NCBI GenBank assembly: GCA_026770585.1
Contig: MU648382.1
Coordinates: 1-14,089 of the forward strand
Direction: 5' to 3'
Origin: Baffinella frigidus
Taxonomy: Eukaryota; Cryptophyceae; Cryptomonadales; Baffinellaceae
Length of the DNA stretch: 14,089 bases
Part shown: positions 1 to 7,241 of the stretch, in pieces
Numbering within the stretch: position 1 is the stretch's first letter
How the letters are laid out: every line of letters begins with the position of its first letter
The notes under the pieces: model-generated
Database searches by the model: none
Seen by the model: only the letters and a program-made list of their open reading frames with translations
What the model was told of the DNA's origin: nothing
Translations under genes and position numbers: made by a program

Positions 1-10
1 GCAGATGGAA

Positions 11-82
11 CACCTGGGGAATCCACCATTTGAAAGAGTGGGCAGTCACCTGGGCAGTCCACGCTTTGAAAGAGTGGGCAGA
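11..82. repeat. 36-bp direct tandem repeat, two copies, at the gene 3' end
   Basis: Two adjacent 36-bp units (about 11-46 and 47-82) share the block tttgaaagagtgggcag and the start cacctgggg/cacctgggc. Read on the minus strand the unit is exactly 12 codons, LPTLSKRGLPR then LPTLSNGGFPR. The stop of the Tcp11-like gene is the last codon of the first unit (TGA); the next unit has TGT there. The array may continue beyond the window edge. Confidence 0.75.
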
Positions 83-2118
83 CGGAACACGAACATGATG
101 AACTCTGAATGTACTGAAAGTAGGGATAGACATTCGTTGATGAAGTTTCTTGGGATGCCATCTTCTGTAAGACGCTGTCCGACAATGACAAGGACTGTCG
201 CAAGTGCCACTTGACCATAAAAAGTGCCACGAGCTTTGTGTATGTAGGAGATATCGAGGACGACGAGCTCCGGATATCTCATCTCGTCGAGTTGGAGAGA
301 CGCCTCGCTCATGATGAGAGACATATACCCACTGAAGATACGTCGTGTCATCGAGGACTCTTTGTGCTGTTTTAACCACTGCAGCGTATTCTTCATACTG
401 AGCCCCTTTTCAAACCATTGCGCCATGGCAATCTTTTCTGTCTCAATGTACATCGACATAGAACACGATCGCGTCGCTTGAATCTCAGCATTCGCAAGGG
501 ACACGTCGAGCTTGCGTAGTTCCGTTGTAATTGATACGAGAACGTTGCAGAAAAGTATCCCCAATTCACTTGTAGTATGTGTAGCGTTTGCACCGGAGAT
601 AGACTTGATACGGCTTTTGAGGTGGATGTATACGTCCCGGTCGAGCGCGAAGCGCGAACCATCCCCTGTTCGATCCAATGTATTCTCTCTGTCACTTGAT
701 CGGAGCGCATTCGATGTGTCGTGTATGAGACGAAGGTATGCCTGGGGCTTCGAAACGAGAACACGTTCGGCATTGTTACACGAAAGTGTAGAGTTTGGAG
801 AAAGCCCACGTCGGCTGTTAACCACGTGCTGGCGGTTCTTAAAAAGTACAACCCGCGCAACGTCTGAACCGACACAATATCGCATCGCATAGACCGATAT
901 CTGTAGCATTGAGATGATGTAGGCCCACGTCAAGGTCCCTTTCTTGATACTGGTCTTCAATCGCTTGATGTCCAACCAACGCAGAACGAGATCGCGATGT
1001 GAATGTAAATCCAATTCTTGCAGATGGTCCCGCAGACGCGTGACAGCCAGTATGGTATGTCGGTAGATTGGTACTGCTTCATATGAAGGTTGTGCCCGTA
1101 TTTCGAAATACATGTTAAAGACGCAGCCTTCGTCGTACACCTTCGTCACACGCTGGAGGTATGGATCGATCCGACCCAAATGGGGTTCCTTGATTTGAAA
1201 CGCTAGATCCAAAACACTTTCATGTTGAACTTCTTCATATGTATAAGTGTCGTGCGACGAGAGCGAGTAAACGATGTCCCGCATCTTTAGACCTTCAGCA
1301 GTTTCGACTTCATTGATGTTGTAGTCGATATTGCAGTCGTTGTAGTTCTCGTTATGGAGTGGTTGAGATAGAGGCAATGCGACGACGTCGGTGTTGATCG
1401 AACCATTCTTGTTATGGTACGTAGCCTTCATACGATCGAGCATTTCTATTCCGTTGAACATAACAGCCGCTTTGAGAAATTTTGCCTCAACTTGGCGGGA
1501 CACTTCTTGGAAGTGTACGATTTTTGCATGTAGAAACGGGCTTGGAATAGCCGACCCAGTCGCATGCCGGACACCCTCGCATAATACGGCTGTCGCATCA
1601 CACAGATTGAACAGCACGTTCCGGGTGTCTTCTTGCAGTTCAAATGACGTGTCTTTGCGCCACTCCGAGAGAGCCGTATCGAACTTGTAGAGCTGTTTAC
1701 AGAGCGTAATTTTGACAGCGTATGTATTGGGCACTGACGAAGGCCATGTACCGTCCAGGACACTTTGCCGCGCTGCTGTAAATATCGTGTACAACCCAGA
1801 AGCGGCGTTGACGAGGTCTGAAAAGACATTGGCGCTGTGTTCCACTGATACACATTTGCCATTGGGTTTGTATGACGAAGTGTTTCCGCAGACGTCGAAG
1901 CAACGAAATATACGTAATGCCGAAACGTGTGCGGATTGTTTGCTTTTCGTGTTGAATAATGTAGATCGATGTAAGAAACGGCGCATGGCACGTGCTGTGG
2001 ACGATGAATTTATCACTCTCGTCAATCCGACAGTTTTAGATTCAACCGACATCCCCGTCGGCAGAGTGGCAGCTGCCAGAGCTCGCATGACCCGCATAGG
2101 TGTAGCGAATTTGCGCAT
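46..2118 (-). CDS. Tcp11-family-like protein
   Basis: This is a long minus-strand ORF of about 690 residues, mostly helical with no signal peptide. The resemblance to the T-complex protein 11 family is judged by eye from two places. Near the middle, a DIKRLKTSIKKGTLTWAYII stretch followed by a Met-Arg-Tyr-Cys segment resembles the family's Leu-rich helix before its MR..C.P.RD motif. Near the C-terminus, RYPELVVLDI then a Val/Ala/Leu-rich helix ending in GQRL resembles the family's terminal helix. Tcp11/SOK1 proteins are eukaryotic and are linked to cAMP/PKA signalling; the role here is unknown. ATG at 2118 is the first usable start, with a GTG at 2130. The frame stays open upstream to a TAA at 2302-2304, and beyond it to an ATG at 2388, so the true N-terminus may be longer. 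The plus-strand open frame over 1712-2398 is its antisense shadow and shares the wobble position. Confidence 0.6.
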   Translation of the reverse strand: MRKFATPMRVMRALAAATLPTGMSVESKTVGLTRVINSSSTARAMRRFLHRSTLFNTKSKQSAHVSALRIFRCFDVCGNTSSYKPNGKCVSVEHSANVFSDLVNAASGLYTIFTAARQSVLDGTWPSSVPNTYAVKITLCKQLYKFDTALSEWRKDTSFELQEDTRNVLFNLCDATAVLCEGVRHATGSAIPSPFLHAKIVHFQEVSRQVEAKFLKAAVMFNGIEMLDRMKATYHNKNGSINTDVVALPLSQPLHNENYNDCNIDYNINEVETAEGLKMRDIVYSLSSHDTYTYEEVQHESVLDLAFQIKEPHLGRIDPYLQRVTKVYDEGCVFNMYFEIRAQPSYEAVPIYRHTILAVTRLRDHLQELDLHSHRDLVLRWLDIKRLKTSIKKGTLTWAYIISMLQISVYAMRYCVGSDVARVVLFKNRQHVVNSRRGLSPNSTLSCNNAERVLVSKPQAYLRLIHDTSNALRSSDRENTLDRTGDGSRFALDRDVYIHLKSRIKSISGANATHTTSELGILFCNVLVSITTELRKLDVSLANAEIQATRSCSMSMYIETEKIAMAQWFEKGLSMKNTLQWLKQHKESSMTRRIFSGYMSLIMSEASLQLDEMRYPELVVLDISYIHKARGTFYGQVALATVLVIVGQRLTEDGIPRNFINECLSLLSVHSEFIMFVFRLPTLSKRGLPR

Positions 2119-2301
2119 GAACTTTGTCACAACAATGGCAGCTATTTCGTTGCGACTCGTAGAGCGTTTTCGCTCGCCACGAACACGTGCCGAAGAAAAG
2201 TTGGAATCAACTTCGTTGGTTGTAGCGTTTCCGTGTACACTGATAGTTCCACGTCGATATTTTTTCGTGGTCTCTAGCGTATTTGTTGAAGAGGTGTTGG
2301 G

Positions 2302-2388
2302 TTACTCAAGCCGAGGCCTACACCGACTACGCAGTTCTTCGTCATTGTACACTGTACTAATGGCTGATCGTTTGACCCGTGTATGCAT
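2302..2388 (-). other. In-frame 28-codon upstream ORF before the Tcp11-like gene
   Basis: An ATG at 2388 opens 28 codons, ending with TAA at 2302-2304. It is in the same frame as the Tcp11-like gene, and after the TAA the frame remains open through 2130. The wobble pattern is continuous with the gene, since the antisense open frame spans both. It may be the true first part of the gene, cut by a stop, or an upstream ORF. Removing the 57-nt GT...AG segment 2274-2330 would delete the stop and keep the frame, but no splicing is proven. Confidence 0.4.
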
Positions 2389-2452
2389 GTCGTCTTGATG
2401 TTAGAAAATTATAGTCTCAGAATTTCCAGTCTAAATGGAGGTGGTGTTTTCG

Positions 2453-2576
2453 AACACGTGTGTACCTCCTCTCGGTAACACGTGTACATACCTCTGGGAA
2501 ACACGTGTTATCAAAGTTCCGTCGTGTATTTGTGTTAAAGTGTACTACAACACGTATACGCTCATATAACACGTGT
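2453..2576. promoter_or_regulatory. ACACGTGT palindrome array in a divergent promoter region
   Basis: Four perfect 8-bp palindromes ACACGTGT lie at 2454-2461, 2478-2485, 2501-2508 and 2569-2576. A variant, acaacacgta, lies at 2547-2556. Each copy is preceded by an A. The first three are 23-24 bp apart, and the flanking text is partly repeated (gtacctcc, catacctc). The array lies between the divergent Tcp11-like and zinc-finger/HNH genes, so it could serve both. ACGT-core palindromes are the usual targets of bZIP proteins (CACGTG is also bound by bHLH), and two bZIP genes lie in this window. Confidence 0.65.
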
Positions 2577-2652
2577 TTGCATACACTTGAAAAAAAACAA
2601 ATGAGAGGGTACAGACATACAGTAGACCCCTGCATATTTACAATGTCAAAGC

Positions 2653-3879
2653 ATGCAATCTCAGCTTCTAGCAGGCGGTATCAAAAAGAAACCACCGATT
2701 AGTAAAGGGAAACATGCATGCACATATCCGGGATGTAACAGAAAATTCCATCGCCCGGGTGCGCTGCAAAATCACGTGGATTTCCACAATGGGAATTTCA
2801 AAAACGTATGTGATTACGTCGACGAAAACGGGGTCAAATGCACGTACAAGTGTGATCAGGCCGGTAATATGAATAAGCATAAGGCGACACACAACGTCGA
2901 GGACCAGCACAAGAGCGAACACGCTGGATGTAACAGATCATTTGTGAAACTGTATCGGTTGCGAGAGCACATCGACTTTGAACATCTCAAGGAATACAAA
3001 AACGTATGTGATTACGTCGACGATAACGGAGACAAATGCACGTACAAGTGTGAAGAGGCCGGTCATCTGAGGACGCATAAGATGGTGCACAACGTCGAGA
3101 GACATCACAAGTGCGAACACGCTGGATGTAACAGAACATTCGTTCGTCTTTATTGTCTGCAAGCACACATCGACTTTGAACATCTCAAGAAATACAACCA
3201 CATGTGTTACTGCTTGAACGCCAACGGAGACAAGTGCGAGGCTAAGTTTGAACATGCCGGTGACCTGAATCGGCATAAGGATTCAAAACACAACGATACG
3301 CCGCCACAGCTCAAATGCGCAGACTGTCAGCGGACATTCAAGCGGGCCGATAGTCTCAAAACTCATCGCCTGCGTGATCACACTGCACTTGATGACCCAG
3401 AAAGGATCGCTTTCTATGCAGGAATAAATGCATACAAGCGCTTTCGATATGCGAATGACGAAACTTACCGACTCGATGTGTTGATGCGTGGAGCCTTGAA
3501 GTACATGAAAAAACGGACGGGATTGGGGAAGAATGCGACGACAAACAAATATATGGGATGCACTTCAACCCAGTTGATGGCTCATCTGAACAAGAACGAC
3601 CGTGGGTTTGTTTTTGGAGACAACGAGACGTTCGGTAGGTTGGAAATCGATCATATCCGACCGAAAAATGACATGAACAAGGGGTGTCAGGTGGACTTTC
3701 GTAGAATATGCAACTTCAATAACCTACAACTACTTACTGCGCTTGAACATAGAGACAAATGGTGTACGTTCACTCCCGCGGATGCAGCTCGGTATGCATT
3801 GAAAGAGGGCAAGGCAATCGACATGCTCGTCCCGGACTGGGTTGCGGCTGGAGTGTGCAAGTGTGTGTTGTGTGTGTGA
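2653..3879 (+). CDS. C2H2 zinc-finger array fused to an HNH nuclease-like domain
   Basis: This 408-residue protein has seven C2H2 fingers, about residues 23-243, then a C-terminal HNH-like domain. Fingers 1, 3 and 5 are CX4C-X12-H; fingers 2, 4 and 6 have an unusual CX9C spacing with X12 before the His pair; finger 7 is CX2C-X12-HX4H. Finger pairs repeat with a period of 66 residues (Cys53, Cys119, Cys185). Finger 3 has Ser88 where the first zinc Cys should be. The C-terminal part has GRLEIDHIRPKND (Asp333, His334), then CNFNNLQLL and EHRDK, the typical order of an HNH (His-Me finger) nuclease. The fingers would give DNA targeting and the HNH part cleavage, so homing or genome-targeting nuclease is a reasonable inference. 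ATG 2653 is the first in frame after a TAG at 2623. The last codons and stop lie in a GT tract. Activity is unproven. Confidence 0.85.
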   Translation: MQSQLLAGGIKKKPPISKGKHACTYPGCNRKFHRPGALQNHVDFHNGNFKNVCDYVDENGVKCTYKCDQAGNMNKHKATHNVEDQHKSEHAGCNRSFVKLYRLREHIDFEHLKEYKNVCDYVDDNGDKCTYKCEEAGHLRTHKMVHNVERHHKCEHAGCNRTFVRLYCLQAHIDFEHLKKYNHMCYCLNANGDKCEAKFEHAGDLNRHKDSKHNDTPPQLKCADCQRTFKRADSLKTHRLRDHTALDDPERIAFYAGINAYKRFRYANDETYRLDVLMRGALKYMKKRTGLGKNATTNKYMGCTSTQLMAHLNKNDRGFVFGDNETFGRLEIDHIRPKNDMNKGCQVDFRRICNFNNLQLLTALEHRDKWCTFTPADAARYALKEGKAIDMLVPDWVAAGVCKCVLCV

Positions 3880-3982
3880 ATGAATATATCGATGTGTGTT
3901 TTATGTCTTAAATCACTCCATTATTTACTCAACACGTACATAAATGACACCCAATCTCATCCACATACCCACCCCACTAAAA

Positions 3983-4002
3983 AGTTGATCGAATGATCGA
4001 CT
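3983..4002. terminator. Short hairpin between convergent genes
   Basis: Arms agttgatc and gatcgact (8 bp, one mismatch) surround a gaat loop in the 213-bp gap between the zinc-finger/HNH gene and the convergent cysteine-rich ORF. The gap also has an aacacgta at 3931-3938 and no gene. A role in transcript ending is a guess from position only. Confidence 0.25.
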
Positions 4003-4092
4003 AAAGTTGACTTGAGAAGTGGTCGATCTACTTACGGATGAGCTAAGTAATCTGTACGGATATGGTTGGCGAAGTTCAATTCAAACCATCGA

Positions 4093-6018
4093 TTAATTCT
4101 TATAATGACCCTCTATGCATGTACATGCCGTACTCCCCGGGATTGAGCTAGATCCGCTGCGACATGCAGTGCATGAAGAAGACCCTTTTACTGTCTTATA
4201 TGTCCCTTTTTCACAAGGTGGGCAATCGGTACCGTCAGCGCCCGTGTGTCCCACAAGACACACACAAGACGTGAGCAGAGGACTCATCGCAGCCGATGAG
4301 GTGTTCCAAGGGCATTTTATACAATTTACAGCGGATTCCAATGAGTAGGTATTGACGTCGCATGGCGTGCAAGGTCCAACACCGGTGGTGGTCTTGTATT
4401 TACCCGCCCCACAAGCGGTGCATGCGGTGCCGTCCGCGCCCTTATACCCAACACGACACGTACAAGAAGTACGTTGAACACTCCCTGCAGCCGAAAATGT
4501 GTTGGCAGGACATGGTGTGCAAGTAATCGATGATATAGCTGCAATCGCGGTCGATGAGGTATTCGCTTCGCATGACATGCACGAAGAAGATCCATTCACA
4601 GACTTCCATGTACCAGCAGCACAGGCAGTGCAAGCCACCCCATTCTGGGTCGCGGTATACCCACTGCTACAAACGCAAGACGAGAGTAGAGAACTGCTCG
4701 TAGACGAAATCGTGTTATTCGGGCACGGAACACACCATGCCGACCCGGCTGACGAGTAGGTGCCAACACCACATGGCAAGCAAGATCCCACCCCATAGGC
4801 GGATTTGAACGTACCAGCTTCGCATGCTATGCATGCTACACCTTCAGCGTCCGCCCTAAATCCAGCCAGACACCAACAGGACGACAGCATCCGGCTTTTG
4901 GCATGTGCCCATGTGTTTGCTGGACACAAAGTACAAGTTGCATCTCCTGCAAGCGAGTACGTATCAACACCACATGCAGTGCAGGCTTCGCCATTGACAC
5001 CCGCGTAGCCAGCCAGACAAATGCAAACAGAACTACCCGCAAACGAGAATGTGTCAACCGGACATGGAGAACACGTACTCGATTCAGTGGCTGCGATCGC
5101 TGTAGAGAAGTTTTTCGAATCACATGGTGTGCAATCATCAAAGTGAGTTATTGATTTGTATGTACCCGCAGCACACGGTGTACATGGTTCACCATTGCGA
5201 TTCGTCTGCCCGAAACGAATGGGGGCCGTATACCCAGCGAGACAATAACAATTTACTATGGAAGCCGTACCCTCAAAATAAGAGAAGGTGTTGGCAGGAC
5301 ATGCTGTACAATTAGTCGACGATACGCCCCCGATTGCCGTCAAGTATGTATCAACCGGGCATTTTGTGCAAGCACCAGCACCGGTGAAATCCTTGAATGT
5401 ACCCGCTGCGCAACGTGTACATACTTCACCCGTTGACGGATTAGTGTAGCCAGCAACGCAAGTACACGACGTGCGTAGAGGACTACCCACCGCAGATGAA
5501 GTCGTTTCAGGACATGCAGAACACGTACTCGAGGATGTGGCTGTGACAGCAGTCGAATATGTGCCTACCGCGCATGGGGTACAAGCCGCAGAGCCAGTAG
5601 CGGACTTCCAATAGCCCGCACCACAACTGCTGCATGCGGTGCCGTCAGCACCCGTGTAGCCTGCAAGACATCTACAGATAGAACTACCCGCGTATGAAAA
5701 AGTATTGACAGGACACAATGCACAGGTGACAGCCCCTGCAACTGAGTAAGTCAACGCATCGCATTGTGTACAAATTCCCGCTCCCGTATAGGATTTTGAT
5801 GTACCAGCATCGCAAAGTGTACAGACTGCAGAGCCAGTGGTAGACTTAAATGTCCCGTTTTCACATGGCGCGCAAGCGGTACCGTCGGCGCCCGTGTAGC
5901 CGACAATACAGGTACAAATGTGACGACTCACATTCGAAAAAGTGTTCGCAGGACACGCTGCACATGTTGCAGCCCCTGGAGATGAGTAAGTCAATGCACC
6001 ACATTTTGTACAATTCCC
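4093..6018 (-). pseudogene. Cysteine-rich GCC2/GCC3 (TNFR/EGF-like) repeat protein lacking a start
   Basis: The frame is open for about 640 codons and made of some ten modules of roughly 50-60 residues. The pattern is CPxNTxS...CxCxxGYTGADGTACxxC, then AGTYKSxTG and CTPC. It resembles the GCC2/GCC3 (ephrin-receptor-like) repeats common in protist surface proteins and algal-virus proteins, which are secreted or cell-surface extracellular modules. The frame starts in the middle of a module right after a TAG at 6019-6021. The first in-frame ATG is hundreds of codons in, and there is no signal peptide and no membrane helix. An upstream in-frame stretch with an ATG at 6207 exists but overlaps the plus-strand gene at 6121. 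Options are a 5'-truncated pseudogene or silent cassette, a downstream exon (the minus strand reads gttttag just before the frame), or stop readthrough. The C-terminus (CTCIEGHYKN, TAA) looks natural. Confidence 0.65.
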
Positions 6019-6027
6019 CTAAAACAT

Positions 6028-6035
6028 ACACGTAA
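6028..6035 (+). promoter_or_regulatory. ACACGTAA box upstream of the 6121 gene
   Basis: acacgtaa lies about 86 bp before the ATG at 6121. The same octamer occurs on the minus strand about 85 bp before the first bZIP gene. The similar placement supports a promoter element, but with only two examples. Confidence 0.35.
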
Positions 6036-6120
6036 TGCATCCTTCAAATGTGGGGAATAGGAAGGATCTCTCAACATTAATCCCCTGGAATATCGAGGTA
6101 ATCCAGCACACACCAAACCA

Positions 6121-6450
6121 ATGGAACGGCACGACGATGCATTGGTACAGATAGCTATTGACGAGTTGTTCCAAGCACATGCAGCTTCGATGAAAGCACA
6201 TGTGCATTTCATGGAATGTCAGGCCAAAGTATTGATCAAACTCGATCCCGACAGTTCACTCGAAGACTTCACAAAACTGGTTGATATGAATTTCGATAAG
6301 TTCATTCAAAACCCTCGCACAGATAAAGTTTCAGATGAAGAATTCGAAGAAGCTGGGATCAAAAAAAAATACCGCCCGCCTCCATCTTTCTACACAGTTT
6401 CGGACTCATGCGATCAACCTAGTTTTGCAGAGGGTTTTGACACGAGTTAA
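6121..6450 (+). CDS. Small acidic, helical protein, unknown function
   Basis: This ORF encodes 109 residues from ATG 6121 to TAA. The first two-thirds are predicted helical by eye (DDALVQIAIDELFQAH, a His/Met/Cys-rich stretch, then SSLEDFTKLVDMNFDKF). An acidic DEEFEEAG stretch, a KKKYRPPPSF proline turn and a Cys-containing tail follow. It has no signal peptide, membrane helix or recognised family. It runs divergently from the headless cysteine-rich ORF and heads a plus-strand series. A run of nine A (6361-6369) lies in the coding sequence; the frame remains protein-like after it. An AATAAA at 6595-6600, inside the next gene's leader, is the nearest possible 3' signal. Confidence 0.6.
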   Translation: MERHDDALVQIAIDELFQAHAASMKAHVHFMECQAKVLIKLDPDSSLEDFTKLVDMNFDKFIQNPRTDKVSDEEFEEAGIKKKYRPPPSFYTVSDSCDQPSFAEGFDTS

Positions 6451-6554
6451 TGTGTCCAGATCTGAGCTTCATAAGGTAAATCTAGAGATTGATGCTTGTG
6501 TTTCGATGCAAGCAGCAAAAATCGCTTCCCGTCCGATGATAGAATGTGTTTGAA

Positions 6555-6582
6555 ACAACACGTAAATAATATACAACACGTT
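6555..6582 (+). promoter_or_regulatory. Paired ACAACACGT elements with TATA-like sequence
   Basis: acaacacgta (6555-6564) and acaacacgtt (6573-6582) are 18 bp apart, with aataatatac between them, some 55-85 bp upstream of the ATG at 6638. The same acaacacgta is found at 7163-7172 before the related gene and at 2547-2556 before the zinc-finger gene. The ACGT core suits bZIP binding. Confidence 0.5.
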
Positions 6583-6637
6583 GTGTATTTTCTCAATAAA
6601 GTCTAGGTCCCGTGGAGCAACACAAATTGTCAACGAA

Positions 6638-6997
6638 ATGGATACACATACACCGGAGATTGTTTTCAATGCAAAGGAGCTCGAGGTTTACAAAAATATG
6701 GTAGCAGCAAGTTTCGACATGGCACTCCCAAAACAGAAGCGCAGTTGCAAGGGGTTCGCGGCAATAGCGAAGTTGAAATGTGCAATTTCAAAAATTAAGA
6801 TCGAACATGGCGATGCAACTGAAATAGCCGCATACGAGAAGCGTTTCTATGCAGAACACGCTCGGTTTCCTAAAACCGTCGTTTCAAACAAAGCGAGTAG
6901 CAACTTGGATAATATCGCAAAACATGCACTCGAAGCTGCACTCGCAGCACATAAGTGCACCGTGCATGTCGAACAAAACGGCGGCTGTGGTGTGTGA
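6638..6997 (+). CDS. VFN/KKR-module protein, short paralogue
   Basis: This is a 119-residue basic protein, from the first in-frame ATG at 6638; the frame is open further up but only from TTG. Residues about 6-55 (EIVFNAKELEVYKNMV... then KQKRSCKGFAAIAKLKCAI) match a module that occurs twice in the protein from 7242: FN, acidic or amide residue, Tyr, Met, then a Lys/Arg cluster, Ala pair and LK.A. After it comes a GDATEIAAYEKR stretch, like the GD...I..DK.RK repeats of that neighbour. It appears to be a one-module paralogue. The function is unknown; the basic clusters would allow nucleic-acid binding, which is inference. The gene ends in a GT-rich stretch (ggtgtgtga). Confidence 0.65.
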   Translation: MDTHTPEIVFNAKELEVYKNMVAASFDMALPKQKRSCKGFAAIAKLKCAISKIKIEHGDATEIAAYEKRFYAEHARFPKTVVSNKASSNLDNIAKHALEAALAAHKCTVHVEQNGGCGV

Positions 6998-7074
6998 GAA
7001 GGAGTATACAGTTGTATTTGGATATATCATGGGTTCATCGCGTTTGTGTAAGGTGTGATACAGACCCGTAAGCT

Positions 7075-7098
7075 GGTGGTGGTGGTGGTGGTGGTGGT
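7075..7098 (+). repeat. (GGT)8 microsatellite
   Basis: Eight perfect GGT units lie in the 3' region of the 6638 gene, directly before an AATAAA signal. A shorter GGT run occurs in the Gly-rich ORF at about 8828-8842, also just before a matching 3' motif. Confidence 0.9.
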
Positions 7099-7099
7099 A

Positions 7100-7123
7100 A
7101 TTCAATAAATTTCAAATGTGTGT
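7100..7123 (+). terminator. Polyadenylation-type signal after the 6638 gene
   Basis: attcaataaatttcaaa holds AATAAA at 7104-7109 and is followed by tgtgtgtc. This is the AATAAA plus GU-rich order of eukaryotic polyadenylation sites. A near-identical 17-mer (attcattaaatttcaaa) ends the 8690 gene. Confidence 0.6.
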
Positions 7124-7158
7124 CCACAGTGTAAAAACAAAAACCACGACACGTCACA

Positions 7159-7183
7159 TATAACAACACGTAGTGTTGTTATA
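7159..7183. promoter_or_regulatory. Perfect 11-bp-arm palindrome with ACGT core upstream of the 7242 gene
   Basis: Arms tataacaacac and gtgttgttata are perfect inverted repeats around a 3-nt centre, gta. The site contains the acaacacgta element (7163-7172) and lies about 60 bp before the ATG; a TATA-like atataaaat sits at 7215-7223. The symmetry suggests binding of a dimeric protein such as a bZIP factor. As a DNA hairpin it would have a stem of 11 bp. Confidence 0.6.
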
Positions 7184-7241
7184 ATCGCTGATAAAACTCA
7201 GATCCTTTATTAAGATATAAAATCCACTACATAGTTTCGCC

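Noticed and set aside
1712-2398. 228-codon plus-strand ORF
   Set aside because: It shares the wobble position with the minus-strand Tcp11-like frame and has no protein-like motifs, so it is a shadow.
4115-5315. Several plus-strand ORFs antisense to the cysteine-rich frame
   Set aside because: They follow the repeat pattern of the minus-strand modules in complement and have no independent features.
6335-6553. Second frame after the A9 run of the 6121 gene, possible frameshift
   Set aside because: The original frame stays protein-like after the A run to its own stop, and the alternative frame has no clear support.
7075-7098. GGT repeat as a CRISPR-like or minisatellite array
   Set aside because: It is a plain trinucleotide run with no spacers.
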